DNA of 64,000 nt from Phytohabitans aurantiacus (GTDB taxonomy: Bacteria > Actinomycetota > Actinomycetes > Mycobacteriales > Micromonosporaceae). Below the pieces are notes generated by a model. That model searched no databases. It was given only the letters and a program-made list of their open reading frames with translations, and was not told the origin of the DNA. Positions 1 to 7,529 of this stretch are shown here, piece after piece. The first letter of the stretch is position 1; each line of letters opens with the position of its first letter. A program made the translations under genes and the position numbers. The DNA is taken from contig NZ_BSDI01000019.1 of NCBI RefSeq assembly GCF_027923225.1, forward strand, positions 153,600 through 217,599, given 5' to 3'.

Positions 1-1114
1 TCATCGACAGCATCGTACGGAAGTACTCCAGGCCACCGGGCACGTTCTTGGCCTTGGCGGGCACGATGAACGGCTCGCTGGCGGTGCCGCGAACGGCTTC
101 GAACGGCAGCTTGTCGCTGGCGCCGAGGCTCGGCGTGGGCGCGACCGCCATGTTGAAGCCCGCCGGGGTGACCGCCTTCTGCTCGTTCTCCAGCCAGGAG
201 CCGCAGGAGATGAACGCCGCCTTGCCCTGGCACCACGCGGTCTGCGACTGCACGTGGTCGAGGCCGGGCGTGCCGGGGAGGATGAAGCCGTCCTTGACGA
301 TCTGGTACCACGCGTCGGCGGAAGCCTTCATCGCGTCCGACTTCCAGGCGTTGGGCTCCAGGTTGTCGATGTTCTTCGCGACGTCGAGCCCGCCGAACTT
401 GATGGCCGTGGCGATCACGGGCCAGCTCATGTATCGGGGGTGCTTGCCGGCGTACGTCCACGGCGCGGTGCCGGCCGCCTTGATGGTCCTGCAGAGCGCG
501 ATGTGCTCGTCCCACGTCTTCGGGTACGTCCAGCCCTTGTCGGCGAACAGCTTGGTGGAGTACCAGATGCCGTACGTCGTGTAGCTGATGTTGAGCACGT
601 AGAACTTGCCGTCGTAGCTGCCCACGTCGACGACACCGGGCAGCAGCGTGTCGCGGACCTTCTTGCCGGGCACGTCGAGGCTCGGCGCGTCGAGCAGCGC
701 CGTGAGGTCGGTGAGCGCACCCTGCGATACCAGGCCGCCCTGGTCGATCTGGCCGGCGCCGGAGTTGTTGACGACGTCCGGCGGGCTGCCGTCGACGAAG
801 CGCGGCTGGAGCGTCTTGCTGATCTCCTGGGTGGCGGAGTGGGTGATCTTCGCCTTCGGCCACTTCTCGTTGTACATGGCCTCGTGGGCCTTGGCGTAGT
901 CCTCGCCGTACCCGCCGTTGAAGATGACGACCTCGAGCGGCGCGTCCTCCTTCACGCCGAACGGGTTCTGCTCGCTCTTTTCACCGGCCGCGGCGGTGGA
1001 GTCGCCGGAGTCGTCGGAGCCCATCGCGCAGCTCGACAATGCGCCCGCAAGTGGGGTCGCCAGGACGCCGGCGGCGACCCCACGGCGAAGAATGTCACGC
1101 CTTGTACTATTCAT
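1..1114 (-). CDS. ngcE: NgcE-like sugar ABC transporter substrate-binding lipoprotein (C-terminus off the window)
   Basis: The gene runs off the left edge, so about 371 N-terminal residues are visible. The N-terminus has a twin-arginine stretch (RRDILRRG, residues 5-12) and a lipobox ending LSSC with the lipid Cys at about residue 29, so it should be exported by Tat and anchored outside the membrane. The mature part begins NPFGVKEDAPLEVVIFNGG and continues with the pattern of family 1 solute-binding proteins, closest by eye to NgcE of the N-acetylglucosamine/diacetylchitobiose importer. NgcE normally works with membrane partners NgcF and NgcG, which would lie beyond position 1. The ATG at 1114 has a GAAGGGAAG ribosome site. 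The sugar specificity is inferred from family resemblance; the binding-protein call itself is firm. Confidence 0.85.
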   Translation of the reverse strand, partial: MNSTRRDILRRGVAAGVLATPLAGALSSCAMGSDDSGDSTAAAGEKSEQNPFGVKEDAPLEVVIFNGGYGEDYAKAHEAMYNEKWPKAKITHSATQEISKTLQPRFVDGSPPDVVNNSGAGQIDQGGLVSQGALTDLTALLDAPSLDVPGKKVRDTLLPGVVDVGSYDGKFYVLNISYTTYGIWYSTKLFADKGWTYPKTWDEHIALCRTIKAAGTAPWTYAGKHPRYMSWPVIATAIKFGGLDVAKNIDNLEPNAWKSDAMKASADAWYQIVKDGFILPGTPGLDHVQSQTAWCQGKAAFISCGSWLENEQKAVTPAGFNMAVAPTPSLGASDKLPFEAVRGTASEPFIVPAKAKNVPGGLEYFRTMLSM

Positions 1115-1206
1115 AGGGGCTGCGTCACTTCCCTTCAATCGCTGTTAGCGCTTTGAAGGATTCTTACGACAAGAGTGTGATGGCGGCAACCCCCGGTTTC
1201 GAACTG

Positions 1207-2529
1207 TTACGCGGCAGCCGCTGCGATCGAGTCGACCAGGATCGCCAGGCCCTCCCGCGCCTCGTCCTCGGTGAGCGTGAGCGGCGGCCCCATCCGCAGC
1301 GCGTTGCCGTACAGGCCGCCCTTGCCCACCAGCAGCCCGCGCGCCTTGCACTCCTCGAACACCCGCGTGGTGACCGCCGCGTCGGGCTCCAGCGTGCCCG
1401 GGCGTACGAACTCCACGGCCAGCATCAGGCCCTTGCCCCGCACCTCTGCCACGATCGGGTGGTTTTCGGCCGCCTCGCGCAGCCCGTCGCGCAGGATCGC
1501 CCCGACCCGCTGGGCGTTGGCCTGCAGGTCGTGGTCGAGCACGTAGTCAAGTACCGCGTTGCCGGCCGCCGTCGAGATCGGGTTGCCGCCGAACGTGGAG
1601 AACGAGATCGCCTGGATCGCGTTGATGACGTCGGCGCGGCCGACCACGCCACCCAGCGCGAACCCGTTGCCGATGCCCTTGGCGAACGTCAGTAGGTCCG
1701 GCGTGACGCCGTGCGCCTGATACCCCCAGAAGTGCTCGCCCGTGCGCCCCCACCCGGTCTGCACCTCGTCCGAGATGAGCAGGATGCCGTACTCGTCCAG
1801 CACCTTCTTCAGCCCCGCGAACAGCCCGTCGGGCGCGTGCACGAACCCGCCCACGCCCTGGATCGGCTCGGCGATCAGGCACGCCACGTCGCCCGCTGTC
1901 TGGGTGGCCAGTACCTCGCGAAGGTCTTCGACGGCCGCCTCGATGTGGTCGGCCTCGTCCAGCCGGGCCAGCAGGCCGCGCAGGCGGTCACCGGAGTGCA
2001 GCCAGGCCACCTGCAGCGGGTTCAGGCTGCTCGACGACCAGCTGCGGTGGCCGGTGATGCCGATCGCGGCGTACGACCGGCCGTGGTAGCTGTTGCGCAC
2101 CGCGAGCACCTGGTTGGAGCGGCGGATCGTGGTGGCCATCAGCAGGGCCGCCTCGTTCGCCTCGGTGCCCGAGTTCGTGAAGAACACCCGCGCGTCCTCG
2201 ATGCCGGACACCCGCGCGATCTTCTCGGCCAGCTCGACCTGCTGGCGGATCAGGTACAGCGTCGAGGTGTGCGACACGCCCGTGCGCAACTGCCGCTCGA
2301 CGGCCTCGCGAACCTCCGCGATGTCGTACCCGAGCATGTTCGTCAGTACGCCGCCGAAGAAGTCGAGATAGGTGCGGCCGGCGGCGTCGGTGACCCGGCG
2401 ACCCGACCCCGACACGATCTCGATCGGCTCGGCGTAGTAGATCGGCATCCACGACGGCATGACGGCCTTGTGCCGCGCGAGCAGGTCGGGCGCGCCGCCG
2501 CCGGCCGCCAACAGGTCATCTGAGGTCAT
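1207..2529 (-). CDS. class III PLP-dependent aminotransferase
   Basis: A full-length (440 aa) fold-type I aminotransferase of the ornithine/GABA/AGXT2 group. Visible marks are YLDFFGGVLTNMLGY near the N-terminus, FFTNSGTEANEAAL for the PLP phosphate site, NSYHGRSYAAIG, LISDEVQTGWGRTG with the cofactor-binding Asp, and LLTFAKGIGNGF with the Schiff-base Lys. It moves an amino group between an omega- or alpha-amino acid and a keto acid in the cytoplasm. The exact substrate cannot be read from sequence; close relatives in actinomycetes occur near pyrimidine or beta-alanine catabolism genes. An in-frame start lies seven codons upstream, but the ATG at 2529 follows GGGAG at good spacing and is preferred. 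Confidence 0.9.
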   Translation of the reverse strand: MTSDDLLAAGGGAPDLLARHKAVMPSWMPIYYAEPIEIVSGSGRRVTDAAGRTYLDFFGGVLTNMLGYDIAEVREAVERQLRTGVSHTSTLYLIRQQVELAEKIARVSGIEDARVFFTNSGTEANEAALLMATTIRRSNQVLAVRNSYHGRSYAAIGITGHRSWSSSSLNPLQVAWLHSGDRLRGLLARLDEADHIEAAVEDLREVLATQTAGDVACLIAEPIQGVGGFVHAPDGLFAGLKKVLDEYGILLISDEVQTGWGRTGEHFWGYQAHGVTPDLLTFAKGIGNGFALGGVVGRADVINAIQAISFSTFGGNPISTAAGNAVLDYVLDHDLQANAQRVGAILRDGLREAAENHPIVAEVRGKGLMLAVEFVRPGTLEPDAAVTTRVFEECKARGLLVGKGGLYGNALRMGPPLTLTEDEAREGLAILVDSIAAAAA

Positions 2530-2591
2530 AACGCACGCTCCCACCGCCACGACTCAACAGGCAACCTACACTCTGTAATCGGCGGCGCCGT

Positions 2592-2597
2592 TAAGAT
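2592..2597 (+). promoter_or_regulatory. -10 element of a leaderless promoter
   Basis: TAAGAT ends six bases before the GTG at 2604 and no ribosome site is present, so transcription probably starts at the start codon. Confidence 0.55.
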
Positions 2598-2603
2598 CCC
2601 ACG

Positions 2604-3518
2604 GTGCACGTCCAGCCGGTACCGCTGCCAACCGGCGAGCCCGCCGCGGTGTTCGACGGCGTCGCTCGCTGGATCACGTCGAGTCCACTGCGCGACCTCG
2701 TCGCCGCGTTCGGCGGGCAGTGGCCCACCGGCGACAGCCCTTCCCTGCTCGCCTGGCTCGACGCGTTCTCGGCCGCGCACTGGGACTTCCGGCGCGGCGG
2801 CGAGCGCCCCGACGCCGCCGAGCCCGCCCTCGCCCCGGCCGTCAAGGCGGTGGTCGAGGAGTCGGCCGCCGCGCTCGGCATGGTGGAGTCGCGCCCGCCC
2901 CGGCACCGCGAGTACCAGCACCTGATCGTGCTCGGCGGGCTCGCACACGCCTGCGTGCGCCGCACCGCGTACGCCGCCCACCTGCTGCGCCGGGGGACCG
3001 TGGCGGAGGGCGTAGGCGTGCTCGGCAGCTACCGCCCGCTCAGCGACGCGGAACTCGCGATTCCCGTCGTGCGCGGCTGCGCCACCGAGGTCGACGTGCT
3101 CGACCTGGGAGTACGGGCGGCGTTCGGGGTGCGGGCACCCGTCGCTTCCAACGGCGACGTCCGCACCTACCAGCCCGCGGAGGGGCCGGCGGTCACGGTA
3201 CTGGCAGCGCCGTCGAGCGATCCCCGGCTGCGCCGGGCGCACACCGCCGATACGCAGCTCTTCTGGGCGCAGCACGCCACGCTGAAGAAGGGCGATCGGG
3301 TACTGGTCGTCACCGCACCGATCTACGTGCCGTTCCAGCACTGCGACGCGATCCGCACGCTCGCCCTGCCCTACGGCTGCACGGTCGACACGGTCGGTGT
3401 CGACCCCCGCGCCGTCGACGACAGCCTCCCGGAGCCCGTGCTGACGCCCGGCAGATACCTCCAGGAGATCCGCTCCGCGATCAGATCAATGCGCCACCTG
3501 GTCGCAGCGCTCGCGTGA
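2604..3518 (+). CDS. conserved protein of unknown function beside murD/murL
   Basis: A 304-residue soluble protein with no signal or membrane segment. I do not recognise the family with confidence. The C-terminal half has a nucleotide-binding-like layout: hydrophobic strands VTVLAAPSSDP, then a THADTQLFWAQHA helix, then GDRVLVVTAPIYVPFQHCDAIRTLALP, which loosely recalls the YdcF/SanA (DUF218) fold. The start is a GTG with a leaderless promoter. It converges on murD, and its TGA stop (3516-3518) lies inside the left arm of the shared hairpin at 3515-3568. Its position next to the D-glutamate epimerase pair makes a cell-envelope role possible, but that is only inference. Confidence 0.7.
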   Translation: MHVQPVPLPTGEPAAVFDGVARWITSSPLRDLVAAFGGQWPTGDSPSLLAWLDAFSAAHWDFRRGGERPDAAEPALAPAVKAVVEESAAALGMVESRPPRHREYQHLIVLGGLAHACVRRTAYAAHLLRRGTVAEGVGVLGSYRPLSDAELAIPVVRGCATEVDVLDLGVRAAFGVRAPVASNGDVRTYQPAEGPAVTVLAAPSSDPRLRRAHTADTQLFWAQHATLKKGDRVLVVTAPIYVPFQHCDAIRTLALPYGCTVDTVGVDPRAVDDSLPEPVLTPGRYLQEIRSAIRSMRHLVAALA

Positions 3519-3568
3519 TCAGGGCGTCCCTGAAGTCGTTAGAGCGACTTGAGGGACGCCCTGATCAC
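3515..3568. terminator. bidirectional hairpin terminator, copy 1 of a repeated element
   Basis: Left arm 3515-3538 and right arm 3545-3568 form a 24-bp stem with one mismatch around the loop TTAGAG. It lies between convergent genes, and the TGA in its outer arms (GTGATCAGGG) serves as stop for both of them. A near-identical copy in opposite orientation is at 6201-6252. There is no U-tract, so termination would rely on the strong stem, as is common in actinomycetes. Confidence 0.8.
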
Positions 3569-4881
3569 GGAGAAGTTGCCTTGATCGCGGCGGCGAACGC
3601 TTCGCTGCGGTGTTCGAAGTTGCGGAACCGGCCGTAGCTCGGTGCCGCCGGCGACAGCAGCACAGCGCCGCCCGACGGGGTCAGCGACCGGGCCAGCCGC
3701 ACCGCTGCCTCCAGGTCCTCGGCGAGCTCGGTGCGCACGCCGGGCAGCCCCTTGAGCGCCTCGACGATCCGGGGGCCGCTGTCCGGTACCCCGATCACCG
3801 TGATCTCGCGAGCGGCGAGGTGATCGCGCAGCGGCGTGTAGTCGAGCCCCCGGTCCGCTCCCCCGACGATCACCGTGAGCGGCCGTCCCTCGTACGCGTC
3901 GATCGCGTGCATCGACGCGTACGGGCTGGTGGCGAGCGTGTCGTCGACGAACGTCAGCCCCGACGGATCCTCGATCTCGGCGAGCCGGTGCGGCAGGGCG
4001 CTGAACGACCCGACCGCCGCGGCGACGTCGAAGCCGCGCGGATCGACGCCCAGCGACTCCAGCACCGCCAGCGCCACGCACAGGTTGCGCTCGTTGTGCT
4101 TCCCGACCAGCGGCAACGCGCTGCGATCGAAGAGCCGCTCGTCCTTCCGGTAGAAGGCGCCGTCACGGACATGAAAAGAATCCGACAAACCCACCCTGAT
4201 TGCCGCTTGTGACCCGATTTCCACCGTCAACCGCTCGTCGAGCCCGTTCACCACGACGGTCTCCGGATCATGGGCGATGAGGTTCAGCTTGTCGCGGTAG
4301 TACTCCCGCTCGCCCCCGTGCGCGTCCAGGTGCTCGGGAAACAGCGACGTCACCACCGCCACCCGGGGCGAGTCGGTCAGATCGCTGCACTGGTAACTCG
4401 ACAGCTCTAGGACATACAGGTCGCTTTCCGGCAGATCGAGCACCGCCACGCCAATGTTCCCCCCGTACACGTTGGGGCGACCCGCAGCCGTCAACAGGTG
4501 GCTGATCAGGCTCGACGTGGTGCTCTTGCCCTTGCTTCCGGTCACCCCGACGGTGCGCTCCGCGTGCTCCGCCATCCACAGCGCGGTACCGCTGGTGATG
4601 CTGACGCCGCGCGCGCGCAGCTCGACCACCCACGGGTGGGTCTGCGCGACGCCCGGCGACCGCACGACGACGTCGGCGCTGGCCAGGGAGTCGAAGTCGC
4701 CGCGAAGCGGCGCCAGCTCCGACAGCGGCGGCTCCCACGGCAGCGACAGGAAGTTGCCGCTGTCGTCCACCGCCACCAGGCTCGACGGCTCGTGCCGCGC
4801 GATGGCGAGCACCGCCGCCCGGCCCTCTCGACCGGTGCCCCAAACGGCGACGGACCGGCCGCGCAGGTCAGCCAGGCGCAC
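3565..4881 (-). CDS. murD: UDP-N-acetylmuramoyl-L-alanine--glutamate ligase (MurD/MurD2)
   Basis: A 438-residue Mur ligase. It has an N-terminal Rossmann domain (RSVAVWGTGREG, residues 9-20), the ATP site GVTGSKGKST (112-121), ELSSYQCSDL, and a C-terminal domain ending with LLSPAAPSYGRFRNFEHRSEAF. MurD adds the second stem-peptide residue of peptidoglycan. Because it is paired with murL, it is probably the MurD2 type described in Xanthomonas, which adds L-Glu that MurL then epimerises; this choice of substrate is inferred from context. The GTG at 4881 follows GGAGG at five bases and is preferred to an in-frame start at 4929. The TGA stop comes from the hairpin repeat. Start codons of murD and murL are only about 37 bp apart on opposite strands. 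Confidence 0.88.
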   Translation of the reverse strand: MRLADLRGRSVAVWGTGREGRAAVLAIARHEPSSLVAVDDSGNFLSLPWEPPLSELAPLRGDFDSLASADVVVRSPGVAQTHPWVVELRARGVSITSGTALWMAEHAERTVGVTGSKGKSTTSSLISHLLTAAGRPNVYGGNIGVAVLDLPESDLYVLELSSYQCSDLTDSPRVAVVTSLFPEHLDAHGGEREYYRDKLNLIAHDPETVVVNGLDERLTVEIGSQAAIRVGLSDSFHVRDGAFYRKDERLFDRSALPLVGKHNERNLCVALAVLESLGVDPRGFDVAAAVGSFSALPHRLAEIEDPSGLTFVDDTLATSPYASMHAIDAYEGRPLTVIVGGADRGLDYTPLRDHLAAREITVIGVPDSGPRIVEALKGLPGVRTELAEDLEAAVRLARSLTPSGGAVLLSPAAPSYGRFRNFEHRSEAFAAAIKATSP

Positions 4882-4907
4882 ATGCCCTCCTTCGTCAGAG
4901 TGGGTCT

Positions 4908-4913
4908 TAGTAT
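4908..4913 (+). promoter_or_regulatory. -10 element of the leaderless murL promoter
   Basis: TAGTAT is followed by five bases and the GTG at 4919, with no ribosome site. It sits in the 37-bp gap between the divergent murD and murL starts. Confidence 0.55.
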
Positions 4914-4918
4914 TGCGT

Positions 4919-6229
4919 GTGCTCGACACCCAGTTTCGGCGGCTGTCCTTCCCCCCGCTGTCGTTCGACCCGGCGACCGGCGTGGCGACCTTCCCCTACG
5001 CGCTCGACGACCTTGCGTTCGTGGAGAAGGTGACGTTCCCGGTGCCGGCGCAGGCGCCACCTGCCGCCTTCGGCAAGGTGCTCACCCTGCTCCACCTCGT
5101 CGCGGGCGTCAGCTACTACAAGGTGGGCGCGCCGCGCGAGATCGTCACGACGACCCCGCTGAGCGAGGGCGCCGCCGCGCTGCTCGACGCCGTCTACACC
5201 AAGGGCATGTCCGAGTACGCCTACCGCAACGACCTGCCGCACGTACTGTCCACACGGATCTCGGCGCCACAGGCTGCCGCTTTGGAAGCACACCCCGTCA
5301 CCGGGCGCCCGCTGTCGGCCGTTGGCGGCGGCAAAGACTCGATCGTCACCCTCGAAGCGCTACGCGAGGGCGGCTTCGACCCGGTCCCGTTCGCGGTCAA
5401 CCCGAACTGGGTGATCGAGTCGGTCTTCGATGCCTCTGGCCTCGCCCCGCTCTCCGCCCGCCGCGCGATCGACCCGCAACTCTTCGAGCTCAACGCGGCC
5501 GGCGCCCTCAACGGCCACATCCCGGTCACCGCGATCAACTCGCTGATCGCCGTGGCGACGGCGGTGCTGCACGGGCTCGGCCCGGTCGTGATGTCGAACG
5601 AACGCTCCGCCTCCGACCCGAACCTCGTCTGGAACGGGCACGAGATCAACCACCAGTGGTCCAAGGGTGTGGAGGCCGAGGGCCTGCTCCGGGACGCCCT
5701 CGCCGCACACGCGGGACTGGCCGACGCGTACTTCTCGTTGCTGCGCCCGCTGTCCGAGCTGCACATCGCGAAGCTGTTCGCGCGGCACACCCGGTACGAC
5801 GCGGTCGTGACCAGCTGCAACGCGGCCTTCAAGCTGCGCGACCCGAGCGCCCGCTGGTGCGGCCACTGCCCGAAGTGCCGGTTCGTGTTCCTGGCGCTGG
5901 CACCGTTCCTGCCCCGCCAACGCCTCGTCGACATCTTCAGCGCCGACCTGCTGGCCGACCCGACCCAGCTCCCCGGGTACCGCGAACTGCTCGGCCTCGA
6001 CGGTCACAAGCCCTTCGAGTGCGTCGGCGAGGTCGAGGAGTCGGTAGTGGCGCTCTCGCTACTGCGCGACTCCGACGACTGGCGCGACGCGCCGGTGGTG
6101 GTCGCGCTGTCCGCGGAGGTCCCCGCGGAAGCCTGGGCCACGGCCGCGACCTCCGACGCTTTCACCCCGAGCGCCTCCGCGTTCATCCCCGAGCCCTACA
6201 TGATCAGGGCGTCCCTCAAGTCGCTCTAA
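4919..6229 (+). CDS. murL: UDP-MurNAc-L-Ala-L-Glu epimerase (MurL-like)
   Basis: A 436-residue protein with a PP-loop-like ATP motif SAVGGGKDS (133-141) and a cysteine group: C300, then C314, C317 and C320 in RWCGHCPKC. This matches MurL, the ATP-dependent epimerase shown in Xanthomonas oryzae to convert the terminal L-Glu of UDP-MurNAc-L-Ala-L-Glu to D-Glu. With MurD2 it replaces glutamate racemase as the source of D-Glu in peptidoglycan. The start is the GTG at 4919 with a leaderless promoter; a TTG at 4913 is also in frame. The last nine residues, MIRASLKSL, and the TAA stop are encoded by the hairpin repeat at 6201-6252, so the natural C-terminus has probably been extended. Confidence 0.87.
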   Translation: MLDTQFRRLSFPPLSFDPATGVATFPYALDDLAFVEKVTFPVPAQAPPAAFGKVLTLLHLVAGVSYYKVGAPREIVTTTPLSEGAAALLDAVYTKGMSEYAYRNDLPHVLSTRISAPQAAALEAHPVTGRPLSAVGGGKDSIVTLEALREGGFDPVPFAVNPNWVIESVFDASGLAPLSARRAIDPQLFELNAAGALNGHIPVTAINSLIAVATAVLHGLGPVVMSNERSASDPNLVWNGHEINHQWSKGVEAEGLLRDALAAHAGLADAYFSLLRPLSELHIAKLFARHTRYDAVVTSCNAAFKLRDPSARWCGHCPKCRFVFLALAPFLPRQRLVDIFSADLLADPTQLPGYRELLGLDGHKPFECVGEVEESVVALSLLRDSDDWRDAPVVVALSAEVPAEAWATAATSDAFTPSASAFIPEPYMIRASLKSL

Positions 6230-6252
6230 CGACTTGAGGGACGCCCTGATCA
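6201..6252. terminator. bidirectional hairpin terminator, copy 2 (inverted)
   Basis: A perfect 23-bp stem (6201-6223 with 6230-6252) closes the loop CTCTAA. This is the reverse complement of the loop in the copy at 3515-3568, so the two copies bracket murD/murL in inverted orientation. The loop carries the murL stop codon. It separates murL from the convergent gene ending at 6268. Confidence 0.8.
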
Positions 6253-6267
6253 CGGGAAGTGGGTGAG

Positions 6268-7470
6268 CTAGCCGGCGGACGCGTCCAGCGTGGCTAGAGC
6301 TTCGGGGGCGGCTTTGCCGTTGCGTTCGCGTTGGGGGAAGTCGCCCACCGGGACGCGGGCCACGACCTGGGCGGTCGCGTACGAGATGACGGCCACCTCG
6401 TCTTCGCCGCTCAGCGAGACGTAGCAGTACCTGCCGTCCGCGCTGGTCTGTGACCAGTACGGGATGTCGCCCAGGGGGATGATCCGGTCGGTGGTCAGCC
6501 CGGGACGGGACACGATCGCCGCGTAGTCGTCGATCGTGCCGGCGATGCACAGCTTCGCGCTGTCACCCGACATCGCCATCCCATGGTGCGCCGAGTTGCC
6601 CGGGTAGTCGTCGGGGCTGATCGACGCGCCGTCCGACCCGTAGGGCATGGTGACGGTCCGCACGATCCGCCCGGCCACGAGGTCGTACTCGATGAAGCCG
6701 TTCAGGTACGACAGCTGGGCGTACATCGTCTTGTTGTCGGCGGTGAACACGGCTGGCCGTACGCCGTGGTCGAAGTTGTAGACCCGGGTGACCTTGAACG
6801 TCGCCGGGTCGACGACGGTGAGCTGCTTGGCGCCCTTGGCCCACTCCATCCACTGTGGAAGCGAGACGGTGCCGATGCTGGAGTTGTACAGCTTGGTACC
6901 GTCGGGCGAGTAGTCGTTGGCGTGGGGGTACGAGCCGGTGGGGAACTCGGCGACCTCAGTGCCGGTACGCGCGTCGACCACCTGCGCCTTGTTGACGGTG
7001 GTGTCCGACACGATGAGCTTGGTGCCGTCGGGCGACATCGCCATGTGGTCGGCGTGATAGCCCTCCAGCTTGAAGCGCCACAGCTGCCGGTGCGTGACCA
7101 GGTCGATGGCCACCACGTCGGGCAGGTTGGCGCGGGAGACGTACATGATCTTCCCGTCCAGCGACAGGAACATGTCGTCGACGAACTTGTCGCCGTTCTG
7201 ACCGCGAACGATCTCGTAGGCGGTGCGCTCGACGAGCGTCATCTCGTCGAGGCGCTGCTGGAGGTCGGGTATGACGTTGAGGGAGCCGAGATTGGCGAAG
7301 GTCTGCTCGTCGATGAAGCTGACTGTGCCGGCGTACGCGTTGCCGACCATCAGCACGTTTCGCAGCGGCGCAGCCGCCTGAGCGGGGCCTACCGCGCCCC
7401 CCAAGAGCGTGCCGCTCAACAGCGCCGGCACAGCCAGCAGAGCCAGTCGTCTTCTCCACGGTGAGCGCAT
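6268..7470 (-). CDS. secreted YVTN-type beta-propeller protein
   Basis: 400 residues with a Sec signal peptide (basic start MRSPWRRR, hydrophobic core to about residue 33 ending AQA). The mature protein has recurring propeller blades, for example GKIMYVSRANLPDVVAIDL, DGTKLIVSDTTVNKAQVVD and DGRYCYVSLSGEDEVAVIS, in the YVTN/NHL style. Such proteins are extracellular and usually bind partners or scaffold; no catalytic motif is visible. It is transcribed toward the hairpin at 6201-6252. The gene is separated by 59 bp from the upstream PucR gene on the same strand, so they may be cotranscribed. Function beyond a secreted propeller is not supported. Confidence 0.75.
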   Translation of the reverse strand: MRSPWRRRLALLAVPALLSGTLLGGAVGPAQAAAPLRNVLMVGNAYAGTVSFIDEQTFANLGSLNVIPDLQQRLDEMTLVERTAYEIVRGQNGDKFVDDMFLSLDGKIMYVSRANLPDVVAIDLVTHRQLWRFKLEGYHADHMAMSPDGTKLIVSDTTVNKAQVVDARTGTEVAEFPTGSYPHANDYSPDGTKLYNSSIGTVSLPQWMEWAKGAKQLTVVDPATFKVTRVYNFDHGVRPAVFTADNKTMYAQLSYLNGFIEYDLVAGRIVRTVTMPYGSDGASISPDDYPGNSAHHGMAMSGDSAKLCIAGTIDDYAAIVSRPGLTTDRIIPLGDIPYWSQTSADGRYCYVSLSGEDEVAVISYATAQVVARVPVGDFPQRERNGKAAPEALATLDASAG

Positions 7471-7529
7471 CGGGCGTCCTTTCGACCGCGAATGTTACCC
7501 ACTAGTAAAAATGACGATCTGGAAAAGCG

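Noticed and set aside
1115..1206. Operator for the NgcE-like gene
   Set aside because: I looked for a DasR-like palindrome in this gap and saw none that I could defend.
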